Shown piece after piece: positions 60,189 to 64,000 of a stretch of 64,000 nucleotides of DNA (position 1 is its first letter; the number at the start of each line of letters is the position of its first letter). The notes below the pieces were generated by a model that made no database searches, was not told the DNA's origin, and worked only from the letters and a program-made list of their open reading frames with translations. Source of the stretch: UBA6183 sp964545895. Its GTDB lineage: Bacteria; Bacteroidota; Bacteroidia; UKL13-3. The stretch spans positions 1 through 64,000 of the forward strand of contig CAZJHS010000004.1 of NCBI GenBank assembly GCA_964545895.1, given 5' to 3'. Position numbers and translations under genes: made by a program.

Positions 60189-61697
60189 ATGATAAAGCAC
60201 AAAGGAGCAAAATGGGTTATAACCTTATTGCTCCTTTTTTTATGCCCAATGGTTTGGGCCGAAACTCAATCGGTATTTTTTTTCAGCCCTACTTGTGTTG
60301 AGGCTCAAAAACACATTGCTGCATTAAGGCTTGCCAAAGCCGAGTTGCTTTTAGCACAAGAAGCCAAAGATCACCCCAATAATGCAGCCGTAGCTTTGCT
60401 ACAAAACAGCATTTTGTTTTACCGCATGGTAACCGTGCAAGATTTTTCGGGATTTAAATCCTTAGAATCGAGCCGAGACAGCCGCTTACAGCAAGCTAAA
60501 AAAATTCCTACCAATAGCCCATTTCATTTGTATGCACAAAGCGAAATTCACTTACAGTGGGGTTTTATTAAAGTATTTCATCAAGAGTATGTAGGAGCCA
60601 TGCTGGAGTTTAAAAATGCCTATCAAATGGCTAATCAAAACTTAGAAAAATTTCCTGATTTTAAACCTAGCCTAAAAACGGTTGGCATGTTTAAGGCCTT
60701 ATTGGGCAGCACTCCTAAAAACTATAAATGGATTTTAAGTGTAGCCGGACTAAAAGGAAATTTTGAACAAGGCATGAGCGAAATGGAAAGCTATTTAAAG
60801 AAAGATTACGCTCCCGATTTTATTATTGATAAACAACTTGCCGTATTTTATTACGGGCTTTTTTCATTAAACTTTGGCGATAAACAAGCTGCTTGGGAGT
60901 TTTGCAAACAACACACCAACGATTATCCAACTAATTTAATGAGTTGTTATTTACGAGCTTTTACAGCCAGTAAAGTAGCCCAAAACGATGAAGCCATTAA
61001 GGTACTGCAAAACCGACCTAAGGGTGCCGAGTACGAAAATTTTTACTTGTTAGATTACTTATTGGGGCAGTGTAAACTGAATAGATTAGATGAAGATGCA
61101 GACCAAGCCTTAAAAAAATTTGTATCGTTTTTTAAAGGCAAGCAATTGGTAAGCGATGCCTACCGAAGGTTAAGTTGGTATTATTTAATACACAACGATC
61201 AGGCTAAATATAAAACTTACCGCGAGCTAAGTTTGCGCAATGGCTCATCGGATAGCGAAGAAGAAAAATACATCAAAAACGAAATTGCATCAGGCCAAAA
61301 CCTAGATGTTATTGTGCTAAGAGCACGCTTATTATTTGATGGTGGATACTACAGCAAAGCAGAAGAAGTGCTTAAGTTACGTAACCCCGATTTACTTAAA
61401 ACCGATTATCAAAAATTGGAATACAACTACCGTTTAGGCCGCATTTATCAAGAGCAAAACAAGCTAAGCAAAGCAACCGATTGCTTTAAATTGGTAATTA
61501 AAATGGCTCCGCTAAACACACCTTATTATTTTGCGCCTAACGCCTGTTTACAAATGGGTATTATTTACAAAAAAATGGGCTTTACCAAAATTGCGGCTTC
61601 GCATTTAAAAAATGTAAGCAACTACACCAAAGCCGAGTATTTACAAAGCATATCATTTAAAGCGGCCAACGAGCTTGAGGACATAGAAAAACAGTAG
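60189..61697 (+). CDS. TPR-repeat protein with signal peptide
   Basis: 502 aa. Signal peptide about residues 1-24 (ends MVWAETQS). The rest is helical tetratricopeptide-like repeats, clearest at the end: YKLEYNYRLGRIYQEQNKLSKATDCFKLV-like segments (about residues 410-440) and the following repeat. The N-terminal half holds less regular helices. It is likely periplasmic and binds protein partners. It starts 28 bp after the zinc-ribbon gene, so it may belong to the same transcript. No enzyme motif. Confidence 0.8.
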   Translation: MIKHKGAKWVITLLLLFLCPMVWAETQSVFFFSPTCVEAQKHIAALRLAKAELLLAQEAKDHPNNAAVALLQNSILFYRMVTVQDFSGFKSLESSRDSRLQQAKKIPTNSPFHLYAQSEIHLQWGFIKVFHQEYVGAMLEFKNAYQMANQNLEKFPDFKPSLKTVGMFKALLGSTPKNYKWILSVAGLKGNFEQGMSEMESYLKKDYAPDFIIDKQLAVFYYGLFSLNFGDKQAAWEFCKQHTNDYPTNLMSCYLRAFTASKVAQNDEAIKVLQNRPKGAEYENFYLLDYLLGQCKLNRLDEDADQALKKFVSFFKGKQLVSDAYRRLSWYYLIHNDQAKYKTYRELSLRNGSSDSEEEKYIKNEIASGQNLDVIVLRARLLFDGGYYSKAEEVLKLRNPDLLKTDYQKLEYNYRLGRIYQEQNKLSKATDCFKLVIKMAPLNTPYYFAPNACLQMGIIYKKMGFTKIAASHLKNVSNYTKAEYLQSISFKAANELEDIEKQ

Positions 61698-61735
61698 CCG
61701 TACAACTAATTATATACTTAACGTATCTTTACTGC

Positions 61736-62923
61736 ATGAGAAAATTACTGTTAATTGGGTTGATGATGTTGGCCACACAAACGTGGGCACAATTTGCAAA
61801 GGTGCAGCAAACAGCTGCGGGCATAAATCAAGACTCGTTAATTACCTACGTAAAACAGCTTACTGGATTATTACCTATTGAAGGACAAACTGTATTAAAT
61901 AGCCGTGTAAGCGGAACAGTTGGCAATACATTAACGGCTAACTTTATTAAACAAAAACTTACCCAATGGGGTGTACCTTTTGATACGGTAAATTTTGGCA
62001 CCACTGGCACAAATATTATTGCAAAAATACCAGGCCGCAGAACCGATAAAGTTATACTTATTGGAGCTCATTATGATGCAGTAGGTAGCTCAACCAACTT
62101 TAACTTTTTTTACCCTGGTGCTGATGATAACGCAAGTGGCACTGCTGCTGTGCTTGAAGCCGTGCGTGTTTGCGCGCAACAACAATTTCCGGTTAGTTTA
62201 GAGTTTGCCTTTTGGGACGAAGAAGAGCAGGGTTTATTAGGCAGTAAAGCCAGTGTATTGGAGTACATGCACAAGTTGGCTGCTTATATTAATTTAGACA
62301 TGATTGCATGGAGCCCAAACAATGATAGTGTAGCCGAAATACATACTACCACATCAGGTTACTCGGTAGAGTTGGCTAATAAGGTGGTAAACATAGCCAG
62401 CTTATATGCTATTCCGTTAAATCCTGTGATTATGAATCCGGGTGACCCAAATACAGACCATGGGGCATTTTGGCAATACAACTTAACAGCAGTTGGTATT
62501 AACGAAATTTACAACGGACCAAAAATGAACCCAAATTGGCACAGGTTAACCGACTCGCTAAGCACCTTTAACCTTAAATATTTTTACGACATGAGCCATT
62601 TTGCAACTACTACACTTTTGCATTTGGCCATGGATACATCAACCCTAATTGGTGTGAATGATTTACAAGTAAACAACAACATGCTTGCGGTTTATCCAAA
62701 CCCATTTACTACAGCTATACAACTTGATGTAAATAGTCACTTAAAAGTTACATCGGCTAAATTAGTTAATATGCTTGGCGAAGAAATTCCTACCTTGTTA
62801 AATGCCGCTAATCAACTTATACTTACTACACCTGCAGCGGCTGGAATTTATTTTGTTGATGTAACCCTGCTACAAGGCAACAGCACATCAACCCTAAGGA
62901 AAAAAGTTGTATTACGTAACTAA
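61736..62923 (+). CDS. Secreted M28-family zinc aminopeptidase with T9SS sorting domain
   Basis: 395 aa. Signal peptide (MRKLLLIGLMMLATQTWA). The M28 catalytic domain has the zinc ligands in order: GAHYDAVG (His), ADDNASGTA (Asp), FWDEEEQGLLG (Glu pair), YINLDMI (Asp) and TDHGAFW (His). The C-terminal ~75 residues are a T9SS type A domain (VYPNPFTTAIQLDV, AAGIYFVDVTLLQG, KVVLRN). It removes N-terminal residues from peptides outside the cell. The stop abuts that of the convergent DUF4159 gene (TAA|TTA). Confidence 0.93.
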   Translation: MRKLLLIGLMMLATQTWAQFAKVQQTAAGINQDSLITYVKQLTGLLPIEGQTVLNSRVSGTVGNTLTANFIKQKLTQWGVPFDTVNFGTTGTNIIAKIPGRRTDKVILIGAHYDAVGSSTNFNFFYPGADDNASGTAAVLEAVRVCAQQQFPVSLEFAFWDEEEQGLLGSKASVLEYMHKLAAYINLDMIAWSPNNDSVAEIHTTTSGYSVELANKVVNIASLYAIPLNPVIMNPGDPNTDHGAFWQYNLTAVGINEIYNGPKMNPNWHRLTDSLSTFNLKYFYDMSHFATTTLLHLAMDTSTLIGVNDLQVNNNMLAVYPNPFTTAIQLDVNSHLKVTSAKLVNMLGEEIPTLLNAANQLILTTPAAAGIYFVDVTLLQGNSTSTLRKKVVLRN

Positions 62924-63595
62924 TTACTTTTCAGAAAAAACATACTGAATCATGTTAGCGCCCATTTGCAAAGCCTTTTGGCGAACTGTTTCTGGATCGT
63001 TATACACATCAGCATCTTCCCATCCATTTCCTAAATCACACTCGTAAGTATAAAAGCAAACAACCCTGCCTTTGTAAACCAATGCAAATCCTTGAGGTGC
63101 TTTCCCATCGTGCTCGTGCACTTTAGGCAAGCCATTATTAAAATTAAACTTTTGATGGTAAATAGGATGATTAAAGGGTAACTCCACAAAGTTAAGCTCC
63201 GGAAAAACCTTCTTCATTTCACGCCTTAAAAACTTATCCAATCCATAGTTATCATCGGCATGTAAAAAGCCTCCGGCAATTAAATATTTACGTAAGTTTT
63301 CGGCTTCGCTATCACTCAAAACTAAATTCCCATGACCAGTAAGGTGCACAAATGGATAGTTAAATAAATCAGGGCTGCCCACTTCCACAATGTCTTCTTC
63401 GGGAGCAAGGTTAGTACCCAAAGTTTGGTTACAAAATTTAATTAAGTTAGGCAATGAAGTTTTATTGGCATACCAATCTCCACCACCATTGTATTTTAGT
63501 TTGGCAATTTTAAGCGTGGGCGGAGCAAAGTTTAACAGCAACAAAACTGCTGCACTTAGTACTAATCCTATGCTATATTTTTTAAATGTATACAT
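62924..63595 (-). CDS. DUF4159-domain secreted protein
   Basis: 223 aa from the ATG at 63595 (MYTFKKYSIGLVLSAAVLLLL), giving a signal peptide; the longer frame to 63610 overlaps the next gene. The DUF4159 signature appears as KYNGGGDWYANKTSLPNL near the start, then HLTGHGNLVLSDSEAENLRKYL and GFLHADDNYGLD, and the C-terminal CFYTYECDLGNGWED. The fold is like a glutamine amidotransferase without the catalytic Cys. Function unknown; common in Bacteroidota envelopes. Confidence 0.88.
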   Translation of the reverse strand: MYTFKKYSIGLVLSAAVLLLLNFAPPTLKIAKLKYNGGGDWYANKTSLPNLIKFCNQTLGTNLAPEEDIVEVGSPDLFNYPFVHLTGHGNLVLSDSEAENLRKYLIAGGFLHADDNYGLDKFLRREMKKVFPELNFVELPFNHPIYHQKFNFNNGLPKVHEHDGKAPQGFALVYKGRVVCFYTYECDLGNGWEDADVYNDPETVRQKALQMGANMIQYVFSEK

Positions 63596-63599
63596 GGTT

Positions 63600-64000
63600 T
63601 TAAAAGGCATGCACCAAAGATAATCCTAATTGTTTATTACCCACCATGGGCAAACAAGCACTGTTGTTTAACCACTTGGTTTTGTATTTATTTTGATGAG
63701 TTAAGTACACCACTTTTGTAGCCAACATACCAATACCTGCACCCACCATTACATCATTAAACCAATGTTTGTTGTTAGCCATACGCAAAGCGCCTACACT
63801 TGCTGCAGTTGCATAACCTAAAGTACCAATCCATTTATTTGTTGCTTTAAACTCTTGGTGCAAAACCTCGGCTAAGGCAAATGCCATAGCGGTGTGGCCC
63901 GATGGAAACGAATATTGGTTTGAACCATCTGGACGCGTTTCGTGGGTGGTATATTTTAATGCATAAACTACACCCATGGTTAATGCCGTTGTTTTAGCAA
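63600..64000 (-). CDS. PAP2-family phosphatase, 5' end beyond the window
   Basis: Partial gene; the open frame continues past base 64000 without a stop, so the Met at 63977 is internal. Visible family motifs: KYTTHETRPDG (K-x6-R-P), PSGHTAM, and SVGALRMANNKHWFNDVMVG (S-R-x5-H-x3-D), the three parts of the PAP2 active site with the His nucleophile. Such enzymes dephosphorylate membrane lipids, including undecaprenyl pyrophosphate. The end lies 4 bp upstream of the DUF4159 start, so they are likely one operon. Confidence 0.9.
   Translation of the reverse strand, partial: AKTTALTMGVVYALKYTTHETRPDGSNQYSFPSGHTAMAFALAEVLHQEFKATNKWIGTLGYATAASVGALRMANNKHWFNDVMVGAGIGMLATKVVYLTHQNKYKTKWLNNSACLPMVGNKQLGLSLVHAF

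Overview
The window is AT-rich chromosomal DNA from a member of the Bacteroidota. Three proteins end in type IX secretion sorting domains (PNPF-type motif plus a basic-ended C-terminus). There are also lipoproteins with short lipoboxes, a TonB-dependent receptor with a carboxypeptidase-regulatory-like N-domain, a long YidC and a DnaE of Bacteroidota size. I cannot place it below phylum. It looks like a draft scaffold, because a 10-N gap lies at 24968-24977. I saw no rRNA, tRNA, CRISPR array, transposase or phage genes.

Layout: 1-3.8 kb holds a GC-rich hairpin repeat, two unrecognised genes, a cyclophilin lipoprotein, an ArfB-like hydrolase and a START-domain protein. 3.9-16.4 kb holds a 2.3-kb-residue-class beta-helix surface protein, a THUMP/RNA methyltransferase, purD, a cation-efflux protein and a BNR-repeat surface protein. 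dnaE follows at 16.7-20.3 kb. 20.3-36.2 kb is a peptide natural-product (RiPP) island. 36.6-64 kb is ordinary housekeeping and envelope content: thioredoxin, GlcD-like oxidase, DPP-IV, POT transporter, holA, yidC, TonB receptor, PPTase, S41 and M28 peptidases, and a PAP2 gene cut by the window edge.

The island is the notable part. Two complete RiPP operons lie head to tail on the minus strand: (i) lanA precursor, erythromycin-esterase-like protein, lanC, lanB, and a broken 5' half of a TolC gene; (ii) a grasp-with-spasm precursor, a DUF6624-like secreted protein, an ATP-grasp maturase, a SPASM maturase, and an intact TolC gene. Each precursor is preceded by a nearly identical ~190-bp element carrying two palindromes, CAATAGAA-N4-TTCTATTG and AATAGAA-N4-TTCTATT, whose centres are 29 bp apart. 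A divergent plus-strand operon encodes a LuxR-type response regulator, a C39-peptidase ABC exporter and an HlyD adaptor.

I read the arrangement as two diverged operons of the same architecture (promoter element - precursor - maturases - tolC) fused by recombination at a 6-bp GCGGTT shared by the tolC coding sequence and the end of the promoter element. The fused locus would run a class I lanthipeptide pathway and a graspetide-type pathway under one regulator and through one exporter. The family assignments are well supported by motifs. The fusion model, shared export and operator assignment are inference.
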